From: UBA9732 sp963599445
GTDB taxonomy: Bacteria; Spirochaetota; Spirochaetia; Sphaerochaetales; Sphaerochaetaceae
Direction of reading: 5' to 3'
DNA: 64,000 nucleotides
Assembly (NCBI GenBank): GCA_963599445.1
Contig: CAVBWZ010000006.1
Location: 1-64,000, forward strand
The number at the start of each line of letters is the position of its first letter. The first letter of the stretch is position 1. The notes beneath the pieces are model-generated. The model ran no database searches. It was not told the origin of the DNA and saw only the letters and a program-made list of their open reading frames with translations. Shown piece by piece: positions 9,205 through 16,960 of this stretch. Both the position numbers and the translations under genes were made by a program.

Positions 9205-10458
9205 TTAGAAAGCAATCTTTGCAGATGCTGTGATAGCACCGAGTGCCTTGACGTTTTCTCCAACCTTTGCGAAGTCTGCACCCTTCCATGTGAGAGCGAG
9301 TGTTGCGTTCTCGACAATCTTGGATGTGGAAACGCTGACTTCTGGAGCGAGCTTTGTGAGAGCTGGGTCAGCATCGATTGCGATGGCAGACTTGAGCTGA
9401 GCATAAGCTGTGAAGACATCGTGTGTGTATGTGACCTTTGCTGTGAGTCCAACTTCCTTTGCATAGATTGCATAGGATGCGTTGAGGTGGAATGAAACTG
9501 GAGCGACTGTTGCTGTTGCATCTGCACCAACTTCAATCTCTCTGCCGTCAGCAAGAACGTTCACTGCATCGACATAGCCGTTGACTGCGACAGTTACGTC
9601 TTCGCCAAATGTGTAGCCTGCGCCAACCTGTGCATCGAGGTAGGGCTTAACGTCTGCATCACGGTCTGCTGCGAGCGTGTAGAGGTAGAGGTTTGCATAT
9701 ACGAAATCGTAGGATGCGTTTGCTGCTGCTTCAACGTCAACCTTGGAATCCTTGACTGCAAGTTCGCCAGCGACATCTGCAGAGAGCTTGTCTGCTGCAT
9801 AAGCTGCCTTTGCTGCAAAGTAGAACTCCTTTGAAGCTTCTGTCATGAAAGCATGAGCGGCTGCCTGAGCGGTGAGGCCTTCAGCAAGGTCGAATGACTT
9901 TGTCTGAATGTGAGCGAGAACCTTGTATGTCTCTGTCTCAGCATTTCCGGAGAAACCAAAACCCGCACCATAACCAGCATAGGAAACCGTGAAACCAGGA
10001 GCGAGCTTGCTGTCTGTGTAGACAACATCGTTCTCTGGATCATCATTGTCATCAAGGTGATAGTCAGCTGCATAGTCGTATGCGCCACCAGCATTGAGGA
10101 TGCCAATCGTGATGTCATTGATGTGGATGTTGGCCTTTGTGATGTTGAACTTAACAGTTGCGGCAACATCGTCGGAATCCTTAAGACCTGACTCAACGTT
10201 CTTCTTTGTTACAGAGTAGACAGCTGAGGCTTCTGCTGCAATCTCTGCCCAGATGTCTGTCTGATGATCAGCAACTTCTGCAGAAGATGAATCGAAAGTG
10301 AAAGAGAACTTGTAGGTTCCGTTGGTCTTGTTTGCAAAACCATAGTCCTTGGAATCGAGGTCATAACCAAGATTGATAGCTGCTGAGCCTGTCAAGCCAG
10401 CAAAAGCCATTCCAGCAGCCAGCACCGTAATCAAAAGTACGATAATACCTTTTTTCAT
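9205..10458 (-). CDS. Outer-membrane beta-barrel-like protein, paralog C
   Basis: 417 residues with the shared signal peptide, cleaved before GLTGSAAINLGYDLDS. The mature domain is a series of Ala/Val-rich amphipathic strands and ends in ITASAKIAF, with the terminal Phe of BamA substrates. It resembles paralog B through most of its length. The start (ATG 10458) is set by the signal peptide and the GAGGAAGT ribosome site common to the family. It is expected to be a porin-like surface protein; specificity is unknown. The gene is monocistronic, bounded by its terminator at 9144-9177 and by a 740-nt non-coding region upstream. Confidence 0.75.
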   Translation of the reverse strand: MKKGIIVLLITVLAAGMAFAGLTGSAAINLGYDLDSKDYGFANKTNGTYKFSFTFDSSSAEVADHQTDIWAEIAAEASAVYSVTKKNVESGLKDSDDVAATVKFNITKANIHINDITIGILNAGGAYDYAADYHLDDNDDPENDVVYTDSKLAPGFTVSYAGYGAGFGFSGNAETETYKVLAHIQTKSFDLAEGLTAQAAAHAFMTEASKEFYFAAKAAYAADKLSADVAGELAVKDSKVDVEAAANASYDFVYANLYLYTLAADRDADVKPYLDAQVGAGYTFGEDVTVAVNGYVDAVNVLADGREIEVGADATATVAPVSFHLNASYAIYAKEVGLTAKVTYTHDVFTAYAQLKSAIAIDADPALTKLAPEVSVSTSKIVENATLALTWKGADFAKVGENVKALGAITASAKIAF

Positions 10459-10588
10459 ACTTCCTCTATTTATGTACTGGAAAAGGAAATAGGGGAGGAG
10501 TGTGAAAAGTAAATCGTTTAGTAAACAATGAGCGATTTTATAATGGAAAAACAGGCCAAATATGTAGGCTCAAGGGTATAGGTCTGTC

Positions 10589-10647
10589 TTTGGCGTGGTA
10601 TGCCAAGTTGTACGCCGGTGGTATACCAAGTAGTGTGCCAAGAGGTG
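10589..10647. repeat. Degenerate 12-nt tandem array
   Basis: Five consecutive units: TTTGGCGTGGTA, TGCCAAGTTGTA, CGCCGGTGGTA (one base short), TACCAAGTAGTG, TGCCAAGAGGTG. The consensus is TGCCAAGTGGTA. Confidence 0.6.
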
Positions 10648-10820
10648 TGAATTCGGTCGTCTCCGTTGCGCTCCCTTATCCCGGGCGGCCCAAATGCAGC
10701 CTGGCGGCCTGCCCCGTGATGTCGAACCCAGGACCATAGGGGAATTGGGGAAAGACCCTTCAATGGATACCATACCATGTACGGAACTCCAGTTCGCCCC
10801 AGCCCTACGGAAAAAGGTTT

Positions 10821-10898
10821 GTATTTGTTCGCCGCTTGGCTATGCCGTTCGACTATGCAGCTTGACGATGAAGCTTGGCGTTGCCTTTTGGCGATGCA
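10821..10898. repeat. Degenerate 13-nt tandem array
   Basis: Six contiguous 13-nt units starting at 10821, 10834, 10847, 10860, 10873 and 10886. The best are GCTTGGCTATGCC, GTTCGACTATGCA, GCTTGACGATGAA, GCTTGGCGTTGCC and TTTTGGCGATGCA. The 13-nt period is not a multiple of three, so it is not a peptide repeat. Confidence 0.7.
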
Positions 10899-11090
10899 CC
10901 CAATCAAATCGCGGATTTTTTAGCTCAGTCTCTTATTTCGGCCTCTTCAATCCCTGGATTGGCGGACCATAGAAGGATGCGATACCGACGGTTCATTCTC
11001 CAATTCGGCTGTCAAGGAACCACAAAATGTGTCGAACTCAGATTCGATCTGGTGATTGCTTCCTTATATATCAAAGAAGGGTGCTTTGCA

Positions 11091-11138
11091 AGTTGCCTTC
11101 TCAGTTGCCGCCACAGTTTCCTTCCTGCTTCACCTTGG
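11091..11138. repeat. Degenerate 12-nt tandem array
   Basis: AGTTGCC at 11091, AGTTGCC at 11103, AGTTTCC at 11115 and GCTTCACC at 11127 are spaced exactly 12 nt apart. Confidence 0.5.
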
Positions 11139-11167
11139 CGCTTTGACTACAAATGTTTGCTTTTTGT

Positions 11168-11196
11168 TTGACAACTCCGCAAAACCGTGTGATATT
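11168..11196 (+). promoter_or_regulatory. Sigma-70 promoter of the secreted-protein gene
   Basis: A perfect -35 TTGACA (11168-11173), a 17-nt spacer and an extended -10 TGT-GATATT (11188-11196). The expected start of transcription falls on or within a base or two of the ATG at 11203, so the mRNA would be leaderless. No ribosome site precedes that ATG. Confidence 0.55.
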
Positions 11197-11202
11197 GCAA
11201 AT

Positions 11203-11649
11203 ATGAGCAGGCTTGAGATTGTGATTCTTGTCGTTCTCTCGCTTTTGTCCGCTCTACCCATTGGCGCCCAGAGCGGAGACACCATAGTGGTCGCTGCAAC
11301 CGTCCCGCAGCAGGCCCCATCCTTTACGCTGTCCTCCTCATCGCAGCCTTCTTCGTGCAATACGGTCTCCTTCGAAGGGGATTCCTTCATGCGCCTGGAT
11401 CAGTCCTCCATAGCCCGATGTCTCTGCACCTACGTCATAGATGTCCACATCTCTTCGTTTTCAGGTGTTGTCTCCATATGTGATGTAGATGTCGAAGATG
11501 GTGTTCGTTTCATCTCAACTGGTTGGGGGCTTAGGTTCTATGTGGACTACTGCGGCTATGGCGACTCCAAATCGTTGGCATCATGGACGCTCCATGCAAA
11601 GTCCAACGATACCCGTGGAACTGTTACAATGTCGATTGCAAGCATTTGA
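11203..11649 (+). CDS. Small secreted protein of unknown function
   Basis: 148 residues from ATG 11203. MSRLEIVILVVLSLLSALPIGAQ is a good signal peptide with cleavage after AQ, followed by a Ser/Thr/Pro-rich start of the mature chain (SGDTIVVAATVPQQAPSFTL). The rest alternates short beta-type stretches with several Cys, and ends TVTMSIASI. The opening resembles periplasmic or fimbria-like surface proteins, but I do not recognise a family. A longer frame from 11056 is rejected because it would place the signal peptide internally. The gene has a strong promoter immediately upstream and no Shine-Dalgarno sequence. Tandem arrays flank it on both sides. Confidence 0.55.
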   Translation: MSRLEIVILVVLSLLSALPIGAQSGDTIVVAATVPQQAPSFTLSSSSQPSSCNTVSFEGDSFMRLDQSSIARCLCTYVIDVHISSFSGVVSICDVDVEDGVRFISTGWGLRFYVDYCGYGDSKSLASWTLHAKSNDTRGTVTMSIASI

Positions 11650-11680
11650 ATTCTATAGTGTAGATAGATGCGACAGTGCC

Positions 11681-11759
11681 TTTTGGCGTTGTATGGCTTT
11701 GTGGGGCCTTATGATCCACAAGCGCCACCTCAGCCACAAAAGCCACGCAAATACACAAA
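11681..11759. repeat. Degenerate 10-nt and 9-nt tandem arrays
   Basis: First part: TTTTGGCGTT, GTATGGCTTT, GTGGGGCCTT (11681-11710, period 10). Second part: GCCACCTCA, GCCACAAAA, GCCACGCAA, ATACACAAA (11724-11759, period 9). They sit between the secreted-protein gene and the end of the IS110 transposase gene. Confidence 0.5.
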
Positions 11760-11760
11760 C

Positions 11761-12840
11761 CTATTCCTTTGGATCGTCCTTTATGAGCTTTGCAGAATCG
11801 AACGGCGTCATGGTCTTGAGCATGACGTAGATTATCCGCGAAAGCTTGCGCGCAGTTGCGATTATGGCCTTGCCAGATGACTTGTCGTCCTTGAGCTGGT
11901 GGTACTGTTTCATCAAGCCTAGGTCCGCGGTCTTCCCTGGCATCCTCACCATAGCGACCACACATTGCACCAAGGCGGTTCTAAGCTCCTGAGGGCCTCG
12001 CTTCGTGATCTTTCCGTAGTAGACGGTTTCGTTCGAGGTCTGCACCCATGGAACCAGACCGCAGTAGGCGGAGAAGTTCTTGTACGACTCAAAGCGGTCT
12101 ATGTCGTCTATGTATGCGTATATGGTGCAGGCATTTACAATCCCAATGCCGGGTATTGTCATAAGAAGGTTTATGCTTTCGTTGTCAATGGTTATGCGCC
12201 GCAGCCTGCGTTCAAGTACGTGGGTCTGGCTTTCGACGACATCCAAGGTTTCGAAGATTATCTCAATGATTTCCTTGACCTTCACAGGAAGCCTTGCAAG
12301 GAGCTTCGTGCGGCTGCTTTTGCTTTGGAACTGCGCAGGTTGGGTTATGTATCCATATGCAAGCATGACCGCATGCGCCTGGTTCTTGAGCGCAACGGCA
12401 TCCTGAACCATGAGGGCACGGCTTTTGAGAACCCGTCTCAGGCTTTCCGATTCAGGCGTGCACAGGTGGCTCTTTGGCAGTATGTCGCGGGCAAGGAACT
12501 CGGCCAGGGTCTTGGCATCGTTCTTATCGGTCTTCTTCGTGCTCAGGTTGACGACCTTGAAGCGTAGGGTGTTTACCACCGTGACCTCAAAGCCCTTGGC
12601 TTCCATGATGTCTCTGAAAAAGCGTGCGTTGGCGGTGCTTTCTATGGCTATTGATACGACGGCTCCATCATGCCTGCGGGACAGCACTTTCATCTTGTCT
12701 GCAAAGGAATTGTAGCCTTCCTTGTCCATAGAGAACTTCGTACCGGCTTCAAAGCTGTCGCCTTCCTCGTTTAGCACGCATATCGTGAACTGCGTCTTGT
12801 GAAGGTCAACGCCTACATAGAGCTTGTCCTGCACTTGCAT
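11761..12840 (-). CDS. IS110-family transposase
   Basis: 359 residues, the normal length for this family. The N-terminal DEDD RuvC-like domain starts YVGVDLHKTQFTICVLNEEG, followed by AIEST (second acidic residue) and KTDKNDAKTLAEFL, the family signature with catalytic Asp residues. The C-terminal Transposase_20 domain has LLMTIPGIGIVNACTI and FSAYCGLVPWVQTSNE with the expected serine region. These enzymes act with a bridge RNA encoded in the element's non-coding end. Oddly, the start ATG (12838-12840) directly follows the trkH stop codon (TGA-ATG), so no 5' non-coding end exists. The guide-RNA end would have to be on the 3' side (IS1111-like layout) or has been lost. Confidence 0.9.
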   Translation of the reverse strand: MQVQDKLYVGVDLHKTQFTICVLNEEGDSFEAGTKFSMDKEGYNSFADKMKVLSRRHDGAVVSIAIESTANARFFRDIMEAKGFEVTVVNTLRFKVVNLSTKKTDKNDAKTLAEFLARDILPKSHLCTPESESLRRVLKSRALMVQDAVALKNQAHAVMLAYGYITQPAQFQSKSSRTKLLARLPVKVKEIIEIIFETLDVVESQTHVLERRLRRITIDNESINLLMTIPGIGIVNACTIYAYIDDIDRFESYKNFSAYCGLVPWVQTSNETVYYGKITKRGPQELRTALVQCVVAMVRMPGKTADLGLMKQYHQLKDDKSSGKAIIATARKLSRIIYVMLKTMTPFDSAKLIKDDPKE

Positions 12841-14313
12841 TCAGCGTTTCCAGAACGTCCTTGAGAACAGAACGTACACTGTGAAGAGCTCGAGCCTTCC
12901 TGCCAGCATGAGGAAGCTGAACACCCATTTGGCCCATGAAGGGAATATTGCAAAGCTTCCAGTAGGACCGGTCTTTCCAAATCCTATTCCAATGTTTCCA
13001 AGTGTAAGCAACGTTGACGATAGGCAGGTCTCTATGTCTGTACCCGTAAGGGCTATTATGACGGATCCAAGCAGCCACGTTATTATGTACACGGCACAGA
13101 ACGATACAATGGATGTAAGTGTGTCGCTGTGCATTATCTCGTCGCCGTTCTTGACCTTGTATACGGCGCTTGGGTGTATGCGGCGTCTTATCATGTTGGT
13201 CCCCATCTTGCATACGGAGGACACTCTAATGACCTTTATACCACCGCCGGTCGAGCCTGCGCAACCTCCGACGAACATCGTCAATACTATCAGCATGACT
13301 GAAAAAGTGGGCCACAATAGGTAGTCCGTGGTCGAGAATCCCGTTGTCGTGAGGATGGACGCCACGTTGAAGGACGTGTACCGGAAGGATCTGAGTAGGG
13401 TAGGGTAGACGTGCCTTGCCGTGAGCTGGATGGCTCCAAGCGCCGCGCATGAGAACCAGATGGCAAGATACCAGTGGAGCTCTCCGTCCTTGAGGGCTTG
13501 GCGGATCTTGCCCGTGAAGGCCTTGTAGTACAACGAGAAGTTGATGCCACCGGCCAACATGAATACGGTCACGATGGCGTCTACATATGCACTGTCATAT
13601 GCACCAATTGAGGCGTTCTTCACACTGAATCCAGCAGCCGATATCGTTGAAAACGTTATGGTTACGGCATCGTATAGGCCAAGCCCGCCAGCGAGCAGAA
13701 GGATTGTCTGCACTGCCGATATCCCTACGTATATCAACCAAAGGACCCCTGCGGTGCTTCTCGTCTTTGGTGTCAGTTTGCCCTTTACAGGGCCCACGGA
13801 TTCCGCTCCAAGAAGAAGGAAGCTTCCGGCTCCTATCTGCGTTCCAGCCCCTATTGCAGGAAGCAGCGCAACGAAGAGGACCACGATCCCCATTCCTCCC
13901 AGCCAGTTGGTCATGCTTCTCCAAAAGAGGATTCCCTTGCTGCATCCTTCTATGTTGGTCAGTGTTGTGGCTCCGGTTGTGGTGAAGCCACTCATTATTT
14001 CAAAGTATGCGCTGCTGTATGAAGTGAAGTCCCCTGACAGTACGAGGGGTATAGCTCCAAAGGCTGTCGCTATCACCCAAGTCAGAGTGACGAAGAGGTA
14101 TCCGTCCCTTGGCATGAGACCTCTCATATCCTCCTTATGCGTGAGTATGAGCGTTGTTCCGGAGACTGCAACCATGATGGCCTCGGTGATGAGGAAGGCC
14201 TTTGTCGTCTGTGCTTCGCCAAAGCGTATGCTCACTGCCAAAGGTATCAGCATGAGCATTCCAACGAACAGCATTATGAGGGCCAGAAGCTTGGCGTCTT
14301 TTCCAAAGTGCAT
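12841..14313 (-). CDS. trkH: Trk potassium-uptake permease TrkH/KtrB type
   Basis: 490 residues from ATG 14313, with AGGGAG upstream; a frame extending to 14397 would overlap trkA by 80 nt and is less likely. It is a polytopic membrane protein with the four pore-loop (MPM) repeats. Selectivity-filter glycines are recognisable in MSGFTTTGATTL, FSTISAAGFSV, ILTTTGFSTTDY and TLGNIGIGFGKTGP. It forms the K+ pore, gated by the cytoplasmic TrkA ring encoded just upstream (stop and start separated by 2 bp). The C-terminus MLAGRLELFTVYVLFSRTFWKR is complete for the family, so the adjoining IS110 has not truncated it. Confidence 0.9.
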   Translation of the reverse strand: MHFGKDAKLLALIMLFVGMLMLIPLAVSIRFGEAQTTKAFLITEAIMVAVSGTTLILTHKEDMRGLMPRDGYLFVTLTWVIATAFGAIPLVLSGDFTSYSSAYFEIMSGFTTTGATTLTNIEGCSKGILFWRSMTNWLGGMGIVVLFVALLPAIGAGTQIGAGSFLLLGAESVGPVKGKLTPKTRSTAGVLWLIYVGISAVQTILLLAGGLGLYDAVTITFSTISAAGFSVKNASIGAYDSAYVDAIVTVFMLAGGINFSLYYKAFTGKIRQALKDGELHWYLAIWFSCAALGAIQLTARHVYPTLLRSFRYTSFNVASILTTTGFSTTDYLLWPTFSVMLIVLTMFVGGCAGSTGGGIKVIRVSSVCKMGTNMIRRRIHPSAVYKVKNGDEIMHSDTLTSIVSFCAVYIITWLLGSVIIALTGTDIETCLSSTLLTLGNIGIGFGKTGPTGSFAIFPSWAKWVFSFLMLAGRLELFTVYVLFSRTFWKR

Positions 14314-14315
14314 AC

Positions 14316-15761
14316 TCAGTTGGCTCCCTTCGTGTTGGCTTTTGTGTTTGCCTTGCTGTCCGACATGGTTTCGTTTGCGCTGTCTGATGCGATGCACGAT
14401 ATGTTGTCAGTCATATCCAGCAGGTTCTGAATCGTTTGGACGTACTTGCGTTCTATTACAAGGACAAGCTTGTCTTTTGGCTGCACCGTGTAGAGGCCTC
14501 CTGGAATCGTAGTGGATCCGTTTGGCTTCGTTACACCAGCGATTATGCCCTTGCCCCTCATGTTTATGTCTTTGAGGGCCTTGCCTGCAATGCGGCTTTC
14601 AGCTGGAACCTCGTACTCCAATGCCTCTATCTGGCCATCGAACAGCGAATGCATGCTTGATATGTTGCGTCCATGCAGGTATTTCTTGAGGGAATCGACC
14701 GTGACATCCTGCGTTGATATGACGCTGTCAATGTCCATGTGGCTCGCCATCCTTATATAGTTGGGGTTCCTCGTGACGAGCGCCATGCTGTTCTTTATTC
14801 CAAAGTGCTTGGCGTAGCTTGCGGTTATGATGTTGAGTTCGTCGCTGTCCGTAAGGCACAGTATGAGGTCTCTGCTTGAAAGGTTCTCCTCCTCCACTAT
14901 GCCTTCGTTTGTTACGTCTGCATTGAGGACCAAAACGTTTGGATATTTGGTAGCCATAGCCTCGCAGGTGTCCTTGTTCTTCTCTATAAGGATGAGATTC
15001 CGTTGTTGTGCAGGTGTAAATTTCCTAATTAGGAAGTCTGTCACCTCTCCAGCTCCAACGATTGCAATCTTCCTTGGCTTCTGTCTTCTTCTTCCAACGG
15101 TTTGCAGGATCGTCTCTACACTGTCGTCCTTTGCAACGAGGCTGAGCGTGTCGCCCGGCATGACGAGAGTGTCTCCACTTGGAACCATTGCCTCTCCGTT
15201 GCGGTTGAGCGCAGCTATGATGAAGTTTGCCTTTATCTCCTGTCGTATCTTCCTCACGGAGCGGTTTGCATACTGCGAGTCCTTCTCTACGTATACGTTG
15301 TAGAGGACAAGCGAGGAGGTGTCGAACGAGATTATGTCGCTGTAGATTCCTCTCTCTATATCCTGATATATATGTGACGCCGCCTCTTCGCTTGGGTTCA
15401 CGATATACGTTATGCCCATAAGGGAGTGCGTGGTACCGTTGGATCCTCCGTAGGAGAGGTTCCTGATGGATGCTATCGTGAGAGGGACCTTGAACTCCGA
15501 TGCCGCTATTCCGCACGATACCAGGTTTGTTTCGTCGGAACCTGTGAGCGCTATGAAGGCATCGGCGTCTGCAAGGCCAGCCTCCCGCATGTCGTCAAGG
15601 TTCGTTCCGCTTCCAGTGATTGCAAGGCAATCGACACGTGACATCGCGTTGTTGACGTCATCCACATCCTCATCGATTATGATGACATCCTTGTTCTCTT
15701 CGACCAAGTGCCTGGCAAGCCTTATGCCTCTGCGTCCCGCCCCAAGAATAACGACTTTCAT
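14316..15761 (-). CDS. trkA: Trk system potassium uptake protein TrkA
   Basis: 481 residues from ATG 15761; the seven extra residues of a start at 15782 are not family-like. It has two RCK units in tandem, each a TrkA_N Rossmann domain plus TrkA_C. The first dinucleotide-binding motif is VVILGAGRRGIRLARHL with acidic DED at the end of beta-2; the second is IAIVGAGEVTDFLIRKF with EKNKD. TrkA_C blocks are near residues 140-215 and 370-450. It binds NAD(H)/ATP and gates TrkH, encoded 2 bp downstream in the same operon. The last ~25 residues are Ser/Asn/Lys-rich and beyond the usual end of the family. Confidence 0.9.
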   Translation of the reverse strand: MKVVILGAGRRGIRLARHLVEENKDVIIIDEDVDDVNNAMSRVDCLAITGSGTNLDDMREAGLADADAFIALTGSDETNLVSCGIAASEFKVPLTIASIRNLSYGGSNGTTHSLMGITYIVNPSEEAASHIYQDIERGIYSDIISFDTSSLVLYNVYVEKDSQYANRSVRKIRQEIKANFIIAALNRNGEAMVPSGDTLVMPGDTLSLVAKDDSVETILQTVGRRRQKPRKIAIVGAGEVTDFLIRKFTPAQQRNLILIEKNKDTCEAMATKYPNVLVLNADVTNEGIVEEENLSSRDLILCLTDSDELNIITASYAKHFGIKNSMALVTRNPNYIRMASHMDIDSVISTQDVTVDSLKKYLHGRNISSMHSLFDGQIEALEYEVPAESRIAGKALKDINMRGKGIIAGVTKPNGSTTIPGGLYTVQPKDKLVLVIERKYVQTIQNLLDMTDNISCIASDSANETMSDSKANTKANTKGAN

Positions 15762-15987
15762 CCTATGTCCATCCCTCCCCACAAAGACCGATATCCTTGA
15801 ACCTTCGCTTCGATTCGCTTTTTCTCATCTACTGTGAATTCCTTTGCCCGGCCTTCATGGTTTGCCCCAATTCTATCCCAAACGCCATTTGCAATCAACT
15901 TGAGCAAGAATTGAGGCTGGTAAAGAATGTTTTTGCCGTTGGCATTGACACTTTTCGATAAAAAGCGTAAGTTAACAGAGCATTCGA

Positions 15988-16060
15988 CGCAGGGTGGAGC
16001 AGTTGGCAGCTCGCCAGGCTCATAACCTGGAGGCCGTAGGTTCGAGTCCTACCCCTGCTA
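15988..16060 (+). tRNA. Initiator tRNA-fMet (CAU)
   Basis: A complete 73-nt cloverleaf with anticodon CAT at 16021-16023 in loop CTCATAA. Initiator features are the unpaired first position (C1 opposite U72 at 15988/16059) and the A11-U24 purine-pyrimidine pair in the D stem. The T arm GTAGG-TTCGAGT-CCTAC (16036-16052) is perfect and the discriminator is A. Two oddities: the 1-72 mismatch is C-U rather than the usual C-A, and the anticodon stem has A29-U41 in place of one of the three G-C pairs. The 3' CCA is not encoded. Confidence 0.9.
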
Positions 16061-16073
16061 TAGCAACGTAAAG

Positions 16074-16100
16074 AGGTCCGTTTTTTCACGGACCTTTCTT
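16074..16100 (+). terminator. Terminator after the initiator tRNA
   Basis: AGGTCCG (16074-16080) pairs with CGGACCT (16089-16095), followed by TTCTT. It begins 13 nt after the tRNA. Confidence 0.8.
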
Positions 16101-16398
16101 GTTCTTCGCAGCCATAACATCGTCAGTTCGAACAATGTCGTACAGTAAGTACTGTCATTGTCCTCCTTCCTTGTTCTGCCTGCGAATAACTTCGAAAGTT
16201 TTTTTGATCTTTGGGTTCATCTCTGTTTTGAAAGACCCTTGCAATACGGGGCAGCACATTTGAACGGCTGATGGTTTTCTTCTTTTTTCCGCATTTTTGA
16301 TTTTTGTGAAGAAAATTTTCTTCATAAACCTGCGTTTTTACAGTTTCGGAAGAAACTCAGTCGTATGGTTCTGCATCGTTGACTCCATGCGACAGATG

Positions 16399-16476
16399 CT
16401 ACAAACGCTACAACAGCTACACTCCTACAGTCTCTACACTTGTTACAGAAGCCACAAACCCTACAGAAAGGCTACA
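16399..16476. repeat. 9-nt-period CTACA array
   Basis: CTACA (or a one-base variant) starts at 16399, 16408, 16417, 16425, 16434, 16443, 16452, 16461 and 16472. The steps are 9,9,8,9,9,9,9,11. Flanking bases are not conserved. Confidence 0.7.
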
Positions 16477-16499
16477 GATTCTGGATAAAATCGAAAACA

Positions 16500-16560
16500 G
16501 TGCGTTTCAGTACGTTCAGTCCGTGATGTGCGAGTTGTCCGTGTAGTGCGTGAAGTCTGC
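16500..16560. repeat. 9-nt-period GTNCG array
   Basis: GTNCG starts at 16500, 16510, 16519, 16528, 16537 and 16546, with a seventh weaker unit at 16555. The unit is different from the neighbouring CTACA array only 24 nt away. Confidence 0.65.
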
Positions 16561-16708
16561 AACCTGCAAACTGTTTCGAATAATGAAATTCATTCACTGC
16601 AACGGTAAAGGATGTTGTCCAAGCTATATAAGGATATCTCCTCAGTTTGGGAACGAGGATTTTTGGTGTATGGTTGACGAAAGCTTTTATATGTTTTAGC
16701 ATATAGAT

Positions 16709-16960
16709 ATGCCAACGATTTTTAGATGCTTGGATTTGCGAGTTGTTTTGAATTCAAGGGGTAGAGAACATAATCCTCCACATGTATATGCGTATTACAA
16801 GGATGATTTGGCTGTGGTGGACATCAAAACTTGCAAAATTGTTTCGGGGTACATTCCAAATTCGCAATTCATTAAAGTCAAGGCTTTTATAGACGAAAAC
16901 AAAGATGAATTGTTGAAATTGTGGGATGAGGATCCTCAGAACTTTGAGAGGTTCAAATAA
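16709..16960 (+). CDS. DUF4160 protein, toxin-like partner of the next gene
   Basis: 83 residues. It begins MPTIFRCLDLRVVLNSRGREHNPPHVYAYY, which matches DUF4160 with its conserved NPPH(F/V)(H/Y)A block; the family's usual second His is Tyr here. VVDIKTCKIVSGYIP and the acidic helix LLKLWDEDPQNFERFK complete the domain. DUF4160 genes are typically followed by DUF2442 genes and are regarded as putative toxin-antitoxin pairs; the biochemical activity is not established. The stop overlaps the next start by one base (TAATG), so the two are co-translated. The Shine-Dalgarno sequence is poor. Confidence 0.75.
   Translation: MPTIFRCLDLRVVLNSRGREHNPPHVYAYYKDDLAVVDIKTCKIVSGYIPNSQFIKVKAFIDENKDELLKLWDEDPQNFERFK

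Larger units (their letters stand above)
10459..11167. other. Gene-free region built partly of short tandem arrays
   Basis: No credible coding frame is seen on either strand. The stretch contains three locally repetitive blocks (10589-10647, 10821-10898, 11091-11138), described separately. The sequence at 10650-10800 is GC-rich and unrecognised. Confidence 0.6.
16101..16708. other. Gene-free region containing two 9-nt arrays
   Basis: No supported gene. 16101-16398 has an AT-rich stretch with no recognisable signal. 16399-16560 holds two unrelated 9-nt-period arrays, listed below. No ribosome site precedes the next gene. Confidence 0.6.

Noticed and set aside
10690..10740. tRNA-like T loop on the minus strand (TGGGTTCGACATCA)
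   Set aside because: Flanking bases do not pair as a T stem and no acceptor partner is found.
10518..10907. 129-codon minus-strand frame in the array-rich gap
   Set aside because: Its sequence follows the 12- and 13-nt repeats in arbitrary frame, with Trp/His/Arg bias and no signal or domain.
11056..11202. Upstream start for the secreted protein
   Set aside because: It would place the signal peptide internally and run through a 12-nt repeat array; the promoter points to 11203.
12080..12720. Plus-strand frames opposite the IS110 transposase
   Set aside because: Shadows of the transposase gene; no ribosome sites.
16399..16560. Possible CRISPR array
   Set aside because: Units of 9 nt, no constant repeat/variable spacer alternation, and no cas genes in the window.
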